Shown: positions 35,147-45,563, counted from the first letter of the stretch. The stretch: 64,000 bases of DNA from Pseudomonas sp. Leaf48 (GCF_001421885.1 NZ_LMLH01000004.1:181077-245076), one strand, 5' to 3'. Made by a program: numbers and translations. Notes: a model not told the origin generated them from the sequence alone.

Positions 35147-35917
35147 TCAGAACGCCGGCACGACCGCGCCTTTGTACTTCTCGAGGATGAAGGCCTTCAC
35201 TTCCGGGCTGTGCAATGCAGCAACCAGCTTCTGCATCGCGGCGCTGTCCTTGTCGTCTGGACGGGCGACCAGGATGTTCACGTATGGCGAGTCGCTGCCT
35301 TCGATGAACAGCGCGTCCTTGGCCGGATCGAGCTTGGCTTCCAGCGCGTAGTTGGTGTTGATCAACGCCAGGTCGACCTGGGTCAGCACGCGTGGGATGG
35401 TGGCGGCTTCCAGTTCGCGGATTTTCAGGTCTTTGGTGTTTTCGGTGATGTCCTTCACGGTCGACAGGATGTTGTTGGAATCCTTCAACTTGATCAGGCC
35501 TGCCTTGGCCATCAGCAACAGCGCGCGGCCGCCGTTGGTGGCGTCGTTAGGGATCACCACGTTGGCGCCGCCCGGCAGTTCGGCGACGGTCTTGTACTTG
35601 CTGGAGTATGCGCCCAAGGGTTCCAGGTGCACGCCTGCCACGGACACCAGGTTGGTGCCTTTGGCCTTGTTGAATTCATTCAGGTACGGCTGGTGCTGGA
35701 AGAAGTTGGCGTCCAGACGTTTTTCCGCAACCTGTACGTTTGGCTGGATGTAGTCGGTGAAGACCTTGACCTTCAGGTCCACGCCTTCCTTGGCCAGGGC
35801 CGGTTTGACGAATTCGAGGATTTCCGCGTGCGGGACCGGGCTGGCCGCGACGGTCAGGGTATCGGCATGGGCGGAAAAGGCTGCAACGGCAGCGAAGGCG
35901 ACGAGTAGTTTTTTCAT
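35147..35917 (-). CDS. metQ: Methionine ABC transporter substrate-binding protein
   Basis: This 256-residue NlpA/MetQ-family periplasmic protein has a signal peptide (MKKLLVAFAAVAAFSAHA) and the family segments VAASPVPHAEILEFV, DYIQPNVQVAEKRLDANFFQH and IPNDATNGGRALLLM. There is no lipobox cysteine at the cleavage site, so it is predicted to be a soluble periplasmic form rather than a lipoprotein. It lies 72 bp after metI and is the last gene of metN-metI-metQ. Confidence 0.93.
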   Translation of the reverse strand: MKKLLVAFAAVAAFSAHADTLTVAASPVPHAEILEFVKPALAKEGVDLKVKVFTDYIQPNVQVAEKRLDANFFQHQPYLNEFNKAKGTNLVSVAGVHLEPLGAYSSKYKTVAELPGGANVVIPNDATNGGRALLLMAKAGLIKLKDSNNILSTVKDITENTKDLKIRELEAATIPRVLTQVDLALINTNYALEAKLDPAKDALFIEGSDSPYVNILVARPDDKDSAAMQKLVAALHSPEVKAFILEKYKGAVVPAF

Positions 35918-35989
35918 TCAGCTAACTCCTTGTGGGTGCCCGCTTGCGGCGCCCGTTCGGCGCCTGCCAGCGAATGGCCTGCTCATGTC

Positions 35990-36664
35990 TTATTTACGGG
36001 AAAAGTGGACAACCAGTTTGTCGCCGACGGTCTGTAGCACCTGCACCAGCACCAGCAGCAACACCACCGTCACAACCATCACGTCCGTCTGGAAACGCTG
36101 GTAACCGAAACGGATCGCCAGGTCACCCAGGCCACCGGCGCCGACCACACCGGCCATCGCCGTGTAGGAAACCAGTGTAATAGCCGTCACGGTAATTGCC
36201 GCGAAGATGCCCGGGCGGGCTTCCGGCAGCAGCGCATTGGTGATGATCTGGCGCGTGGTTGCGCCCATGGCCTGGGTCGCTTCGATGATGCCGCGATCGA
36301 CTTCGCGCAAGGCGGTTTCCACCAGTCGCGCGAAGAACGGCGTGGCACCTACCACCAGCGGCGGAATTGCACCGGCGACACCGAGGGAGGTACCGGTGAT
36401 CAACACGGTGAACGGAATCATGACGATCAGCAGGATGATGAACGGCAGCGAACGCAGGATGTTCACCACCAGCGACAGCATCGCGTAGATGCCTTTGGCT
36501 TCCAGCAACTGGCGCGGGCTGCACAGGAACAGCAGTACACCCAGCGGCAGACCGAGCAATACGGTGAACAGCAGCGAACCACCCAGCATCAGCAGGGTGT
36601 CGCCGGTGGCCAGCCAGATTTCGAACCAGTCGATATTGGCGAAGAAACTAGTCAGGGCTTCCAT
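35990..36664 (-). CDS. metI: Methionine ABC transporter permease
   Basis: This 224-residue permease has five to six helices and a typical EAA-type loop (EATQAMGATTRQIITNALLPEARPGI). It forms the membrane channel of the MetNI importer. Its start overlaps the metN stop by one base, so translation is coupled. Confidence 0.94.
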   Translation of the reverse strand: MEALTSFFANIDWFEIWLATGDTLLMLGGSLLFTVLLGLPLGVLLFLCSPRQLLEAKGIYAMLSLVVNILRSLPFIILLIVMIPFTVLITGTSLGVAGAIPPLVVGATPFFARLVETALREVDRGIIEATQAMGATTRQIITNALLPEARPGIFAAITVTAITLVSYTAMAGVVGAGGLGDLAIRFGYQRFQTDVMVVTVVLLLVLVQVLQTVGDKLVVHFSRK

Positions 36665-37671
36665 CAGCGCAGGACCTCCATGTGGACGTCGGCCGCGGTG
36701 AAGCGGGCGAAGGCTGCTTCCATGTCACCGCCGGTCACGGCCAGGGTCAGTTGCCCGTAGGGGATATCTTTGATGCGGTCGATACGACCGGCCAGGATGC
36801 TGTAGTCCACACCGGTTTCCCGGGCGACGGTACCCAGCAACGGCGCGTAGGTCGCGTCGCCCTGGAAGGTCAGACGCACGATGCGGCCTGGCACGTGGGC
36901 GAAATCGTCACGCTGCTCGCTTTCATCGATCTGCTCGTCTTCCTGCACGAAGCGCTTGGTAGTCGGATGTTTCGGATGCAGGAAGACTTCGGCCACCGAG
37001 CCTTGTTCGACGATCACGCCGGCGTCCATCACCGCCACCTGATCGCAGACCCGACGGATCACGTCCATCTCGTGAGTGATCAGGACGATGGTCAGCTTCA
37101 ACTCGCGATTGATCTCGGCCAGCAATTGCAGGACCGATGCCGTGGTCTGCGGGTCGAGGGCGCTGGTGGCTTCATCGCAAAGCAGGATTTTTGGCTTGGT
37201 CGCCAAGGCGCGGGCAATGCCCACACGCTGCTTTTGCCCGCCAGACAGTTGCGCCGGGTATTTTTTCGCATGGTCGGACAAGCCAACCCGGGCGAGCAAC
37301 TCGGCTACGCGCGAGTCGATCTCGCTGCGCGACAGTTCGCCGGCCAGGGTCAGCGGCAGCGCGACGTTGTCGGCCACGGTCTTGGAGGCCAGCAGGTTGA
37401 AGTGCTGGAAGATCATCCCGACCTGCTGGCGGAAGCGCCGCAGGCCATTGGCGTCGAGGGCGGTGACTTCTTCACCGTCGACGGTGATCTTGCCGCCACT
37501 GGCGTTTTCCAGGCGATTGATCAGACGCAGCAGGGTACTTTTTCCTGCGCCGGAATGACCAATCAAGCCGAAAACCTGACCGTTCTCAATCGTCAGACTG
37601 GTCGGATGCAGGGCGGGGATTTCCTTACCGGCGACGCGGTAGGTTTTGTGGACGTTTTGAAACTCGATCAC
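36664..37671 (-). CDS. metN: Methionine ABC transporter ATPase
   Basis: This 335-residue ATPase has Walker A GHSGAGKS (residues 38-45), signature LSGGQKQR, Walker [13 protein letters not shown] and a C-terminal NIL/ACT-like domain (about 260-335), which in E. coli MetN binds methionine and inhibits transport. It is the first gene of the operon; the promoter must lie in 37672-37881, shared with katE. No clear riboswitch was seen. Confidence 0.95.
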   Translation of the reverse strand: MIEFQNVHKTYRVAGKEIPALHPTSLTIENGQVFGLIGHSGAGKSTLLRLINRLENASGGKITVDGEEVTALDANGLRRFRQQVGMIFQHFNLLASKTVADNVALPLTLAGELSRSEIDSRVAELLARVGLSDHAKKYPAQLSGGQKQRVGIARALATKPKILLCDEATSALDPQTTASVLQLLAEINRELKLTIVLITHEMDVIRRVCDQVAVMDAGVIVEQGSVAEVFLHPKHPTTKRFVQEDEQIDESEQRDDFAHVPGRIVRLTFQGDATYAPLLGTVARETGVDYSILAGRIDRIKDIPYGQLTLAVTGGDMEAAFARFTAADVHMEVLR

Positions 37672-37881
37672 GTAGCGAACCTTGTGGGGCGCGTTGAAAA
37701 AGGATCAGCGGTTAGCCGGGCGCGCATTTTAGCCTGTCCGTATAGAGGTTCTTAGCATTTATTTCGCATTTGTCCTGTCTTTTGGCAATAACGCGATCAA
37801 AGGTTAGAAAAAAGGAACGGCCAAAGAGGCTCATCAGTCACTACTTAAGTAACTCGAAACCGCCCAAGGAGTTCATGCCTG

Positions 37882-40020
37882 ATGAGTATCAAGAAGCCTA
37901 ATACCACCAAGAGCACGATGGCCGGGACCGATACCCCGGACCGCAGTAACACCAATGCCAAGCTCGACAGCCTGGAAACCTTCCGCTCCGACGCCACTGC
38001 ACAGGCCTTGCGCACTAATCAGGGCGTGAAAGTGGCGGACAACCAGAACACCCTCAAAGCCGGGGCCCGCGGCCCATCGTTACTGGAAGATTTCATCATG
38101 CGTGAAAAAATCACGCATTTTGACCATGAGCGCATTCCCGAGCGCATCGTGCATGCTCGCGGGACCGGTGCCCACGGCTATTTCCAGAGCTACGAAAATC
38201 ACTCGGTGCTGACCAAGGCCGGCTTCCTTCAGGACCCGGCGAAAAAAACCCCGGTATTCGTGCGCTTTTCCACGGTGCAAGGACCGCGTGGTTCGGGTGA
38301 TACCGTGCGCGACGTTAGGGGTTTCGCCGTGAAGTTTTTCACCGACGAAGGCAATTTCGACCTGGTCGGCAACAACATGCCGGTGTTCTTCATCCAGGAT
38401 GCGATCAAGTTCCCCGACTTTGTGCACGCGGTAAAACCCGAGCCGCACAATGAGATCCCAACGGGCGGTTCGGCCCACGACACCTTCTGGGACTTTGTCT
38501 CGCTGGTACCGGAGTCGGCGCACATGGTGATGTGGGCGATGTCCGACCGGGCGATCCCGAAAAGCCTGCGCAGCATGCAGGGTTTTGGCGTGCACACCTT
38601 TCGCCTGATCAATGCCGAGGGCAAATCGCGCTTCGTCAAATTCCACTGGCGCCCAACGGCAGGTACTTGCTCGCTGGTGTGGGATGAGGCACAGAAGCTT
38701 GCGGGAAAAGACACCGACTACCACCGCCGTGATCTGTGGGAGTCGATCGAGACCGGCGACTATCCTGAGTGGGAATTCGGCGTGCAGGTCGTGGAAGAAG
38801 AAAACGAACACGACTTCGATTTCGACATTCTCGACCCGACCAAAATCATTCCCGAAGAAATCGTGCCCATCACGCCGCTGGGCAAAATGGTGTTGAACCG
38901 TAACCCGGACAACTTTTTCGCCGAAACCGAGCAGGTCGCTTTCTGCCCGGGGCATATCGTGCCGGGGATCGATTTTTCCAATGACCCCCTGCTCCAGGGG
39001 CGGTTGTTTTCTTACACCGATACACAAATCAGCCGACTCGGTGGGCCGAATTTTCACGAAATCCCGATCAATCGTCCGGTAGCGCCGTTCCACAACGGTC
39101 AGCGGGACGCCCTGCACCGCACGACTATCGATAAGGGCCGGGCTTCCTACGAGCCGAATTCCATCGATGGCGGCTGGCCCAAAGAAACTCCACCGGCAGC
39201 ACAGGATGGTGGTTTCGAGAGCTACCCGGAGCGAATCGACGCCAACAAGATCCGCCAGCGCAGCGAGTCGTTCAGCGATCACTTCTCCCAGGCGCGGCTG
39301 TTTTTCCACAGCATGAGCAAGCACGAGCAGGAGCACATCATCTCGGCCTACAGCTTTGAGCTGGGTAAGGTCGAGCGTGAGGCCATACGCGCTCGTGAAG
39401 TGAATGAGATCCTCGCCAATATTGATCTGGAACTGGCCAAGCGTGTGGCGCAGAACCTCGGCTTGCCTGCGCCCAAGGCCGGGACGGTCGAAGTACGTAA
39501 AACCTCACTGGATCGCTCGCCAGCCTTGAGCCAGGCCAATTTGCTGCCGGCCGATATCAAGACCCGCAAGGTGGCGATACTGGCAGCCAATGGTGTGGAT
39601 GGCGCAGCGATTGATGCAATGAAGAAGGCGTTGGCGGCAGAAGGGGCGCATGCCAAGTTGCTGGGTCCGACTTCCGCTCCGGTGACGAGCGCCGATGGCA
39701 AGGCATTGCCCGTGGACGCATCGATGGAAGGCATGCCTTCGGTGGCGTTCGATGCGGTGTTCGTGCCTGGCGGGGCGGCTTCGATCAAGGCGCTGAGCGC
39801 TGACGGCGTGGCGTTGCATTACTTGCTGGAGGCCTACAAGCATCTGAAAGCCATTGCCTTGCACGGTGAGGCGAAGCAGTTGCTGGATGTATTGAAGCTG
39901 GAGGTAGATGCAGGGTTGGTCGTTGGGGTTGATACCAAACTGATCAAGCCGTTTTTTGCCGCGATCGGGCAGCATCGGGTTTGGGATAGGGAGGCGAAGG
40001 CCAAGGCGATTCCGGCCTGA
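37882..40020 (+). CDS. katE: Large-subunit monofunctional catalase (HPII type)
   Basis: This 712-residue clade II catalase decomposes H2O2. The catalytic histidine is H91 in [14 protein letters not shown], the distal asparagine is in [17 protein letters not shown] and the proximal heme tyrosine is in [14 protein letters not shown]. The extra C-terminal domain (about 560-712) is the flavodoxin/GATase-like fold of HPII ([29 protein letters not shown]). AAGGAG lies 10 bp before the ATG. An out-of-frame ATG at 37875 opens an 8-codon frame (MPDEYQEA) over the start. RpoS control is expected from the family, not shown here. Confidence 0.96.
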   Translation: MSIKKPNTTKSTMAGTDTPDRSNTNAKLDSLETFRSDATAQALRTNQGVKVADNQNTLKAGARGPSLLEDFIMREKITHFDHERIPERIVHARGTGAHGYFQSYENHSVLTKAGFLQDPAKKTPVFVRFSTVQGPRGSGDTVRDVRGFAVKFFTDEGNFDLVGNNMPVFFIQDAIKFPDFVHAVKPEPHNEIPTGGSAHDTFWDFVSLVPESAHMVMWAMSDRAIPKSLRSMQGFGVHTFRLINAEGKSRFVKFHWRPTAGTCSLVWDEAQKLAGKDTDYHRRDLWESIETGDYPEWEFGVQVVEEENEHDFDFDILDPTKIIPEEIVPITPLGKMVLNRNPDNFFAETEQVAFCPGHIVPGIDFSNDPLLQGRLFSYTDTQISRLGGPNFHEIPINRPVAPFHNGQRDALHRTTIDKGRASYEPNSIDGGWPKETPPAAQDGGFESYPERIDANKIRQRSESFSDHFSQARLFFHSMSKHEQEHIISAYSFELGKVEREAIRAREVNEILANIDLELAKRVAQNLGLPAPKAGTVEVRKTSLDRSPALSQANLLPADIKTRKVAILAANGVDGAAIDAMKKALAAEGAHAKLLGPTSAPVTSADGKALPVDASMEGMPSVAFDAVFVPGGAASIKALSADGVALHYLLEAYKHLKAIALHGEAKQLLDVLKLEVDAGLVVGVDTKLIKPFFAAIGQHRVWDREAKAKAIPA

Positions 40021-40044
40021 GGATCTTGGTTGAGAGGTAGGGCG

Positions 40045-40121
40045 CCTTCGCGGGCAAGCCCGCTCCCACACAGGTTCTGTGAACGATGCAGTTCCAATGC
40101 AGGAGCGGGCTTGCCCGCGAT
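40045..40121. repeat. REPIN in tail-to-tail orientation
   Basis: CGCGGGCAAGCCCGCTCC (40050-40067) and GGAGCGGGCTTGCCCGCG (40102-40119) are perfect arms whose order is reversed compared with the other REPINs here. It separates the convergent katE and lipoprotein genes. Confidence 0.9.
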
Positions 40122-40125
40122 GCTT

Positions 40126-40842
40126 TTAAGGTTTGCGAGGGGTCAGAACCATCTGCGCGGGAACACTGCGCAGAATCTGTCGCTCCAGTTTCAGATCGAA
40201 ATCAGGATCGAGTTTCGTCACCCGCTTGGTCAGCAGGTTCGCCAGCCACGGATAGTCATCGGTTCTCGGCGCCTGAATGCTCACGTCGCACTGATAATTC
40301 ACCACATCGGCGGCAATGGCATCCAGTTGGCGACGCAGTTTGCCCATATCGCTGATATTCAGCGCCACTGTGGTGCTTTCAGCTGAGGGGTCGATAACTT
40401 TTGCCTTGGGCATGGCTTCCGCAGCCTTGAGGGCGGCCTCAGCCTTGTCCAGCTCGGCCTTGCGAGCCTCGGCAATGGCGCCATTGACTCCACCAGTCAG
40501 GGCCGGAGCCTTGGGCATCAGGACGCGGGCCCTGCTGAGGGCGGTAGCGGCGGCGTTGACGTCACCTTTTTGCAGCACTATCTGGCTGCGGCGCAGATAG
40601 GCTTCGGCCAGTTGACGCTGGTATTGCTCCAGGGACTGATCATTGGGCGATTCGGCTTGCAGTGCCGCCAATTGACCTTCGGCCGTAGCCAGTTCATCGC
40701 TGGCCAGGCTTTGTTCAAGCTGTGTGATGGCCGTGGCCCGCGCATCGATGGCCTGGGTGGCCGCCGGTGGCGTGCTTTGGCAGGCGCCCAGCAGCAAGGA
40801 AAATGCAACCAGGAGCAGATAACGGGAAGCGGACGACTTCAT
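40126..40842 (-). CDS. PA5502-family lipoprotein
   Basis: This 238-residue lipoprotein has lipobox L-L-G-A-C (Cys21), an alanine/glutamine-rich helical middle with TPR-like spacing (residues 40-150, LAEAYLRRSQIVLQKGDVNAAATALSRARVLMP) and a C-terminal domain (VVNYQCDVSIQAPRTDDYPWLANLL). It matches a Pseudomonas family next to znuB. The function is unknown. It lies 37 bp downstream of znuB and may be part of the zinc operon. Confidence 0.85.
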   Translation of the reverse strand: MKSSASRYLLLVAFSLLLGACQSTPPAATQAIDARATAITQLEQSLASDELATAEGQLAALQAESPNDQSLEQYQRQLAEAYLRRSQIVLQKGDVNAAATALSRARVLMPKAPALTGGVNGAIAEARKAELDKAEAALKAAEAMPKAKVIDPSAESTTVALNISDMGKLRRQLDAIAADVVNYQCDVSIQAPRTDDYPWLANLLTKRVTKLDPDFDLKLERQILRSVPAQMVLTPRKP

Positions 40843-40879
40843 TCCTGCGACTCTCTATTTGCGCAAAAAACGAGCAAGT

Positions 40880-41668
40880 CTACACCCCTCGACGGGGCAG
40901 AACAAAACTCAGCAGAAACAGCGCAGCGGCCGCCACCACAATCGAGGGGCCGGCAGGGGTGTCCTTGAACCAGGACAACGCCAGCCCGCCACACACGGCG
41001 AGTATGCCCAGCAGGCTCGCGCCCAGTGCCATCTGCTCCGGTGAGCGAGCATGACGCTGTGCCGCAGCCGCCGGAATGATCAGCAACGAAGTGATCAGCA
41101 GCACACCGACGATTTTCATCGCCACTGCAATGACTACTGCAATCAACAGCATCAGGGCCAGGCGCAATGCCGCGACCGGCAAACCTTCGACCCTGGCCAG
41201 CTCTTCGTGCACCGTAATCGCCAGCAATGGCCGCCACAAGGTAACCAGCAACGCCAGAACGGCTGCGCTGCCGCCGAGAATCCAGGCCAGGTCAGTCGGA
41301 CTGATCGCCAGCAAATCGCCGAACAGGTAGGCCATCAGGTCGATCCGCACTTCGTGCATGAAGCTTAGTACCACCAGGCCCAAAGAGAGCGTGCTGGGTG
41401 CGAGAATTCCCAAGAGCGTGTCGGACGCCAGCGGTTGACGCTGTTGCAGGGTCACCAGCAAGACGGCCAGCAGCAGGCAGCCTACGGTGACCGCGACGGT
41501 CGGGCTGACATCCAGCAGGAAACCCAGTGCCACACCGAGCAGCGCGGCATGGGACAGTGTATCGCCGAAATAGGCCATGCGTCGCCAGACCACAAAGGAA
41601 CCCAGGGGACCTGCGACAACCGCCAGAGCCAGGCCTGCAAGCAGGGCGTACAGCAGAAAATCAGCCAT
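40880..41668 (-). CDS. znuB: Zinc ABC transporter permease
   Basis: This 262-residue ABC-3 family permease has about eight helices, with [16 protein letters not shown] near residue 35 and a C-terminal [23 protein letters not shown] segment. It forms the zinc channel with ZnuC. The ATG at 41668 follows GGAGATAGC and overlaps the znuC end by 8 bp; the longer frame to 41818 runs through znuC and was rejected. Confidence 0.94.
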   Translation of the reverse strand: MADFLLYALLAGLALAVVAGPLGSFVVWRRMAYFGDTLSHAALLGVALGFLLDVSPTVAVTVGCLLLAVLLVTLQQRQPLASDTLLGILAPSTLSLGLVVLSFMHEVRIDLMAYLFGDLLAISPTDLAWILGGSAAVLALLVTLWRPLLAITVHEELARVEGLPVAALRLALMLLIAVVIAVAMKIVGVLLITSLLIIPAAAAQRHARSPEQMALGASLLGILAVCGGLALSWFKDTPAGPSIVVAAAALFLLSFVLPRRGV

Positions 41669-42446
41669 GCTTGCAGCTATCTCCGTGAACATGGGTATGG
41701 CCCGACGCGGGCGCCTTGACCACCGAGCCGTGCAGGTCGTGGGCGTGGTCGTGGTGGTGGTGATAGATCGCCAGGCTTTGCGCGTTCTTGCCGAACAGCT
41801 CGACGAAAGCCGGGTCACCGCTGACTTGCTCGGGATGCCCGGAGCAGCAGACGTGACGATTCAGGCACACCACCTGGTCTGTGGTGCTCATGACCAGGTG
41901 CAGGTCATGGGAAACCATCAACACACCGCAACCGTGACGGTCTCGAAGACGGGTGATCAGGCTGTACAGCTCGGCCTGCCCTGCAACGTCGACACCTTGT
42001 ACCGGCTCGTCGAGCACCAGCAGTTGCGGCTCGCGCAACAAGGCGCGGGCCAGCAACACCCGCTGCATTTCGCCACCGGAGACGCTCTGCACCGGGCTGT
42101 CGATGACCTGCTCGGCGCCGACCTCGTTGAGTGCCGCCAGGGCCATTGCTCGGTCCACGCCGGGTACCAGGCGCAGGAAGCGCAGTACAGACAGTGGCAG
42201 GGTCGGATCGACGTGGAGTTTTTGCGGCATGTAGCCAACCCGCAGTTTCGGCTTGCGCCAGACACTGCCACTGTCGGGTTTCAGCAGGCCGAGCACGGCG
42301 CGCACCAGGGTGGTCTTGCCGGCGCCATTGGGGCCGATCAGGGTCACGATCTGCCCTGGCTCGACACTCAGCTCGATGTTGTCCAGCACATTTTGCCCGG
42401 CGAACGTGACAGTAACCTGCTCAAGGCGGATCAAAGTGTTGCTCAT
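41661..42446 (-). CDS. znuC: Zinc ABC transporter ATPase
   Basis: This 261-residue ATPase has Walker A GPNGAGKT, signature VSGGEMQR and Walker [13 protein letters not shown]. The C-terminus is histidine-rich ([11 protein letters not shown] and [12 protein letters not shown]), a feature of ZnuC that may bind zinc. The ATG shares one base with the zur stop (TGATG), so the genes are coupled. Confidence 0.95.
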   Translation of the reverse strand: MSNTLIRLEQVTVTFAGQNVLDNIELSVEPGQIVTLIGPNGAGKTTLVRAVLGLLKPDSGSVWRKPKLRVGYMPQKLHVDPTLPLSVLRFLRLVPGVDRAMALAALNEVGAEQVIDSPVQSVSGGEMQRVLLARALLREPQLLVLDEPVQGVDVAGQAELYSLITRLRDRHGCGVLMVSHDLHLVMSTTDQVVCLNRHVCCSGHPEQVSGDPAFVELFGKNAQSLAIYHHHHDHAHDLHGSVVKAPASGHTHVHGDSCKHG

Positions 42447-42928
42447 CAAACCCCCTGGCAACCCGAGCAGAGCCCGACCACTTCGACGGTCTGGCGTTCG
42501 ACGATGAACCCGACATCCTGGGCGCTGATGATGATCGTGTCGCTGATCGACTTCTGTTCGAGCTCGATAGCGGCATGGCATTCGCGGCAAATCAGGAACT
42601 GGCCCTGATGGGCGTGTCCCGGGTGATTGCAGCCGACGAAAGCGTTAAGTGAGGAAATCCGGTGCACAAGGCCGTTCTCCAGGAGGAAATCCAGAGCTCG
42701 ATACACCGTCGGCGGCGCGGCGCGACGACCATCTTGCTCGCTGAGGACTGCGAGAATGTCGTACGCCCCCAAGGGCTTGTGGCTCTGCCACACGAGCTCC
42801 AGCACCCGCCGACGCAAGGCAGTCAGACGCAACCCTTGCCGTAAGCACAGGGCATCGGCCTCGGACAAAGCGCTGTGAACGCAATGAGAGTGGTCGTGGG
42901 GACGGCTGGCAATCGGTGTTTTAGGCAT
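42446..42928 (-). CDS. zur: Zinc uptake regulator (Fur family)
   Basis: This 160-residue Fur-family repressor has a winged helix in its N-terminal half ([45 protein letters not shown]) and zinc-binding residues [18 protein letters not shown] plus a C-terminal CSGC pair forming the structural zinc site. It heads the zur-znuC-znuB operon, divergent from znuA over a 66-bp region that holds a candidate operator, so it probably represses both directions when zinc is plentiful. Confidence 0.95.
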   Translation of the reverse strand: MPKTPIASRPHDHSHCVHSALSEADALCLRQGLRLTALRRRVLELVWQSHKPLGAYDILAVLSEQDGRRAAPPTVYRALDFLLENGLVHRISSLNAFVGCNHPGHAHQGQFLICRECHAAIELEQKSISDTIIISAQDVGFIVERQTVEVVGLCSGCQGV

Positions 42929-42954
42929 GAGCGGCGACGGGATTTGTGAGAGAC

Positions 42955-42967
42955 GTTATTATGTTAC
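42955..42967. promoter_or_regulatory. Candidate Zur operator between zur and znuA
   Basis: GTTATTATGTTAC matches 9 of 12 fixed positions of a GTTATAnTATAAC-type Zur box and is the only AT-rich patch in this short divergent intergenic region. Confidence 0.5.
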
Positions 42968-42994
42968 TCGTTCTCGCCTCATCGAGTGGTCATC

Positions 42995-43915
42995 GTGTCC
43001 CGACTTTTTTCAGTTTTTGTCGCATTTATCGCCAGTTTTCTGTTGATCGGCACGGTCCAGGCCGAAGTCAAAGTGCTCACCAGCATCAAACCCCTGCAAT
43101 TGATTGCAGCAGCGGTGCAGGACGGAGTGGTCACTCCGGAAGTATTGCTGCCGCCCGGTGCTTCGCCGCATAACTATGCCTTGCGCCCTTCCGACGTACG
43201 CAAAGTGCAGTCGGTGGATCTGTTGTACTGGATCGGTCCGGACATGGAAGGTTTCCTGCCCCGTGTACTTAATGGTCGAACCTTGCCCAGCGTCGCCGTG
43301 CAGGACCTGCCGGGCCTGCAATTGCGCCATTTCACCGAAGATAACCACTCCCATGCCGAAGAAGCCGATGAACATGATCACGATCATCGCCCGGGCAGTC
43401 TGGATGCGCATTTGTGGTTGTCACCAACCAACGCCAGGGTCATCGCTGCCAAAATGGCTGCGGACCTGAGTGCCGCCGATCCTGACAACGCCGGGCGTTA
43501 TCAAAGCAACCTGAAGGCATTCGACGAGCGCCTCGATGCCCTGGATCAGCGCTTGAAGAAGCGTCTGGCACGTATTCAAGGCAAGCCCTACTTCGTCTTC
43601 CACGAAGCCTTCGATTACTTCGAAGATGCCTATGGCCTCAAGCACGCGGGCGTATTCAGCGTTGCAGCGGAAGTGCAGCCCGGCGCCCAACATGTCGCGG
43701 CGATGCGCACGCGATTGCAGGAAGTCGGCAAAACCTGCGTGTTCAGCGAACCGCCGCTGCGCCCACGCCTGGCGCAAACCCTGGTGGCGGGGTTGCCGGT
43801 AAAACTGGCGGAACTGGATGCGTTGGGTGGGTACACACCGGCGACTGCTCAGGGCTATGAGCAGGTGCTGGAGAAGCTGGGGAATGATTTGGCGGGGTGC
43901 CTGGAGTCGTTGTAA
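42995..43915 (+). CDS. znuA: Zinc ABC transporter periplasmic binding protein
   Basis: This 306-residue cluster A-I binding protein has a signal peptide (to about residue 23, GTVQA) and zinc ligand histidines in PHNYALRPSDV, DAHLWLSPTN and FVFHEAFDYFE. The family-typical charged histidine loop lies at about 112-135 (DNHSHAEEADEHDHDH). The start is taken as GTG at 42995 (VSRLFSVF); another GTG lies three codons upstream. It is divergent from zur. Confidence 0.94.
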   Translation: MSRLFSVFVAFIASFLLIGTVQAEVKVLTSIKPLQLIAAAVQDGVVTPEVLLPPGASPHNYALRPSDVRKVQSVDLLYWIGPDMEGFLPRVLNGRTLPSVAVQDLPGLQLRHFTEDNHSHAEEADEHDHDHRPGSLDAHLWLSPTNARVIAAKMAADLSAADPDNAGRYQSNLKAFDERLDALDQRLKKRLARIQGKPYFVFHEAFDYFEDAYGLKHAGVFSVAAEVQPGAQHVAAMRTRLQEVGKTCVFSEPPLRPRLAQTLVAGLPVKLAELDALGGYTPATAQGYEQVLEKLGNDLAGCLESL

Positions 43916-43926
43916 CTGGCTCAATA

Positions 43927-44186
43927 CCTGTGGCAAGGGGGTTGCCTGTGGCCAAGGCGCATGCCTGTGGCGAGGCGGGCTTGCCTGTGGCTAGGGGGCT
44001 TGCCTGTGGCGAGGGGGCTTGCCCCCCGTTGGAGTGCGAAGCGCTCCCCATGCGATGTACCTGACTGGTAAATTGGGGGGGCTGCTGCGCAGCCCAACGG
44101 GGGCAAGCCCCCTCGCCACAGATGAACTTTGGCACAAATGAACTTGGCACAGGCAAGCCCCTCACCACAGGCAGCCCCCCTCGCTT
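43927..44186. repeat. Amplified REP cluster with five tandem half-arms
   Basis: CCTGTGGC-AGG-GG-TTG-type 17-20-mers start at 43927, 43945, 43964, 43984 and 44003. Opposite-strand arms follow at about 44102-44121 and 44152-44171 plus a fragment to 44186. The centre (GTTGGAGTGCGAAGCGC to GCGCAGCCCAACGG) is a diverged relative of the long element cores at 8344 and 48532. It fills the whole gap between znuA and thrB. Confidence 0.9.
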
Positions 44187-44190
44187 CAAT

Positions 44191-45141
44191 CTAGAGGGCG
44201 AACGGCAACGGAGTGTTAACTGTCTGCCGCTGCGCCAACCGCAGCTGAAACTCCATCGGATCGTGAATCAGCACGTCCTGGCCGGCAAAAGACTCCGCTG
44301 CGATCAGCCGTGACAACCAGAACCGCACGCAAGCCACCCGCAACATCGTCGGCCACAACTCGGCTTCAGCAGCGGTAAACGGGCGCAATGCCGCATAAGC
44401 GCCGAGCAAGGCACGCGCTCGCGGCCCGTCGATCAACCCGTCGTCGTCCGAGCACCAGTCGTTCAAGGCAATTGCCACGTCGTAGAGCATCGGTCCTGAA
44501 CAGGCGTTGTAGAAGTCGATCAACCCGGTCAGGTGGGTGCCTTCGAACATGGCGTTGTCGCGGAACAGGTCTGCGTGGATATTGGCTCGCGGCAGTGCCA
44601 GAATTTTTTCCTTCTGCTGTGCGATCTCGTCCAGTGCCCGTTTCAGCAAATCACTTTGCCCGGCCTCCAGATGCGACAAGAACTGCGTGCCCTCTTCGAG
44701 CATCCAGTCCAGGCCGCGATCGGTCTTGCGCTTGATCATGTTCGCCCGGGTTGCCAGGTGCAGGTGAGCAAGCAGTTCACCGACCTGGACACAATGTTGC
44801 GCGTTCGCTTGCTTGATGTGCTTGCCGGCCAGGCGCGGCTGCAATAGCGCAGGCTTGCCGGCCAGTTCGCGCAAGGCCACGCCGTCTGTAGTGCGCAAGG
44901 CATAAGGCACCGGCAGGTCGGCGTCGTGCAGCACATCGAGCAGTTCGATGAAGAACGGCATTTCCTGGACCGGGCCACGCTCGACCAGGGTCAGGACGAA
45001 TTCGCCCTGCTCCAGGCTGATGAAGAAATTGGTGTTTTCGCTACCGGCGGCAATCCCCTGGAAATCAAGCAGGCGGCCGAGGCCATAAGGGGCGAGAAAA
45101 GCTTCCAGCTCGGGCCGAGCCAGGGGGGTGAACACAGACAT
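44191..45141 (-). CDS. thrB: Homoserine kinase, ThrB type II (APH fold)
   Basis: This 316-residue kinase phosphorylates homoserine for threonine synthesis. It belongs to the aminoglycoside-phosphotransferase fold form used by Pseudomonas rather than the GHMP form: N-terminal GIAAGSENTNFFISLEQGEFVLTL, catalytic HADLFRDNAMFEG (residue about 196) and metal-binding GLIDFYNACSGPMLYDVAI. It lies 57 bp downstream of the DUF2782 gene in the same direction. The ribosome binding site is weak. Confidence 0.93.
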   Translation of the reverse strand: MSVFTPLARPELEAFLAPYGLGRLLDFQGIAAGSENTNFFISLEQGEFVLTLVERGPVQEMPFFIELLDVLHDADLPVPYALRTTDGVALRELAGKPALLQPRLAGKHIKQANAQHCVQVGELLAHLHLATRANMIKRKTDRGLDWMLEEGTQFLSHLEAGQSDLLKRALDEIAQQKEKILALPRANIHADLFRDNAMFEGTHLTGLIDFYNACSGPMLYDVAIALNDWCSDDDGLIDGPRARALLGAYAALRPFTAAEAELWPTMLRVACVRFWLSRLIAAESFAGQDVLIHDPMEFQLRLAQRQTVNTPLPFAL

Positions 45142-45198
45142 GTTTTAACTGCCAGTACGGGCGCCGCTCTTGAGCAGGCGCCAATTGAAATTAAGAAA

Positions 45199-45489
45199 CT
45201 ACTTCCACTCAAAGATTTTCCACGACGGAATCAGCATATCCGGCTGATCCGAGCGGATGAAGTTACCGTCCGATCCATCGGCGCGCACCAGAAAGTACGG
45301 CTTGCCGCCCTTCGGTGTGACCTGAATGGCATACAGGAAGCCATTCTGGCGGTATTCCTTGATCGTTTTGTCGCCTTCGGTGCGAATGGTTACATCCGGC
45401 TCCGGTGACGGCGCGTCATCCGCCGCGATCGCAGCCAATGGTGCAACCGCAATCAAACTGACCAGCAGGAAGCGATTTAGTGTACGCAT
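45199..45489 (-). CDS. DUF2782 small secreted protein
   Basis: This 96-residue protein has a cleavable signal peptide (to about residue 22, AAIAA) and a short domain with VTIRTEGDKTIKEYRQNGFLYAIQVTPKGGKPYFLV, the DUF2782 signature. The function is unknown. It is divergent from polA with about 74 bp between the starts and is probably cotranscribed with thrB. Confidence 0.88.
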   Translation of the reverse strand: MRTLNRFLLVSLIAVAPLAAIAADDAPSPEPDVTIRTEGDKTIKEYRQNGFLYAIQVTPKGGKPYFLVRADGSDGNFIRSDQPDMLIPSWKIFEWK

Positions 45490-45563
45490 GATAACCTTGT
45501 CCCTTTGTCGTCAACGGTCCCGCTATTCTAGCGCCGGACCCGCCGAAAAGGTTGATCCTGCTC

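Noticed and set aside
43927-44186. Short regular repeats resembling CRISPR
   Set aside because: The 17-20 bp units abut directly without spacers and are REP arms seen elsewhere in the window.
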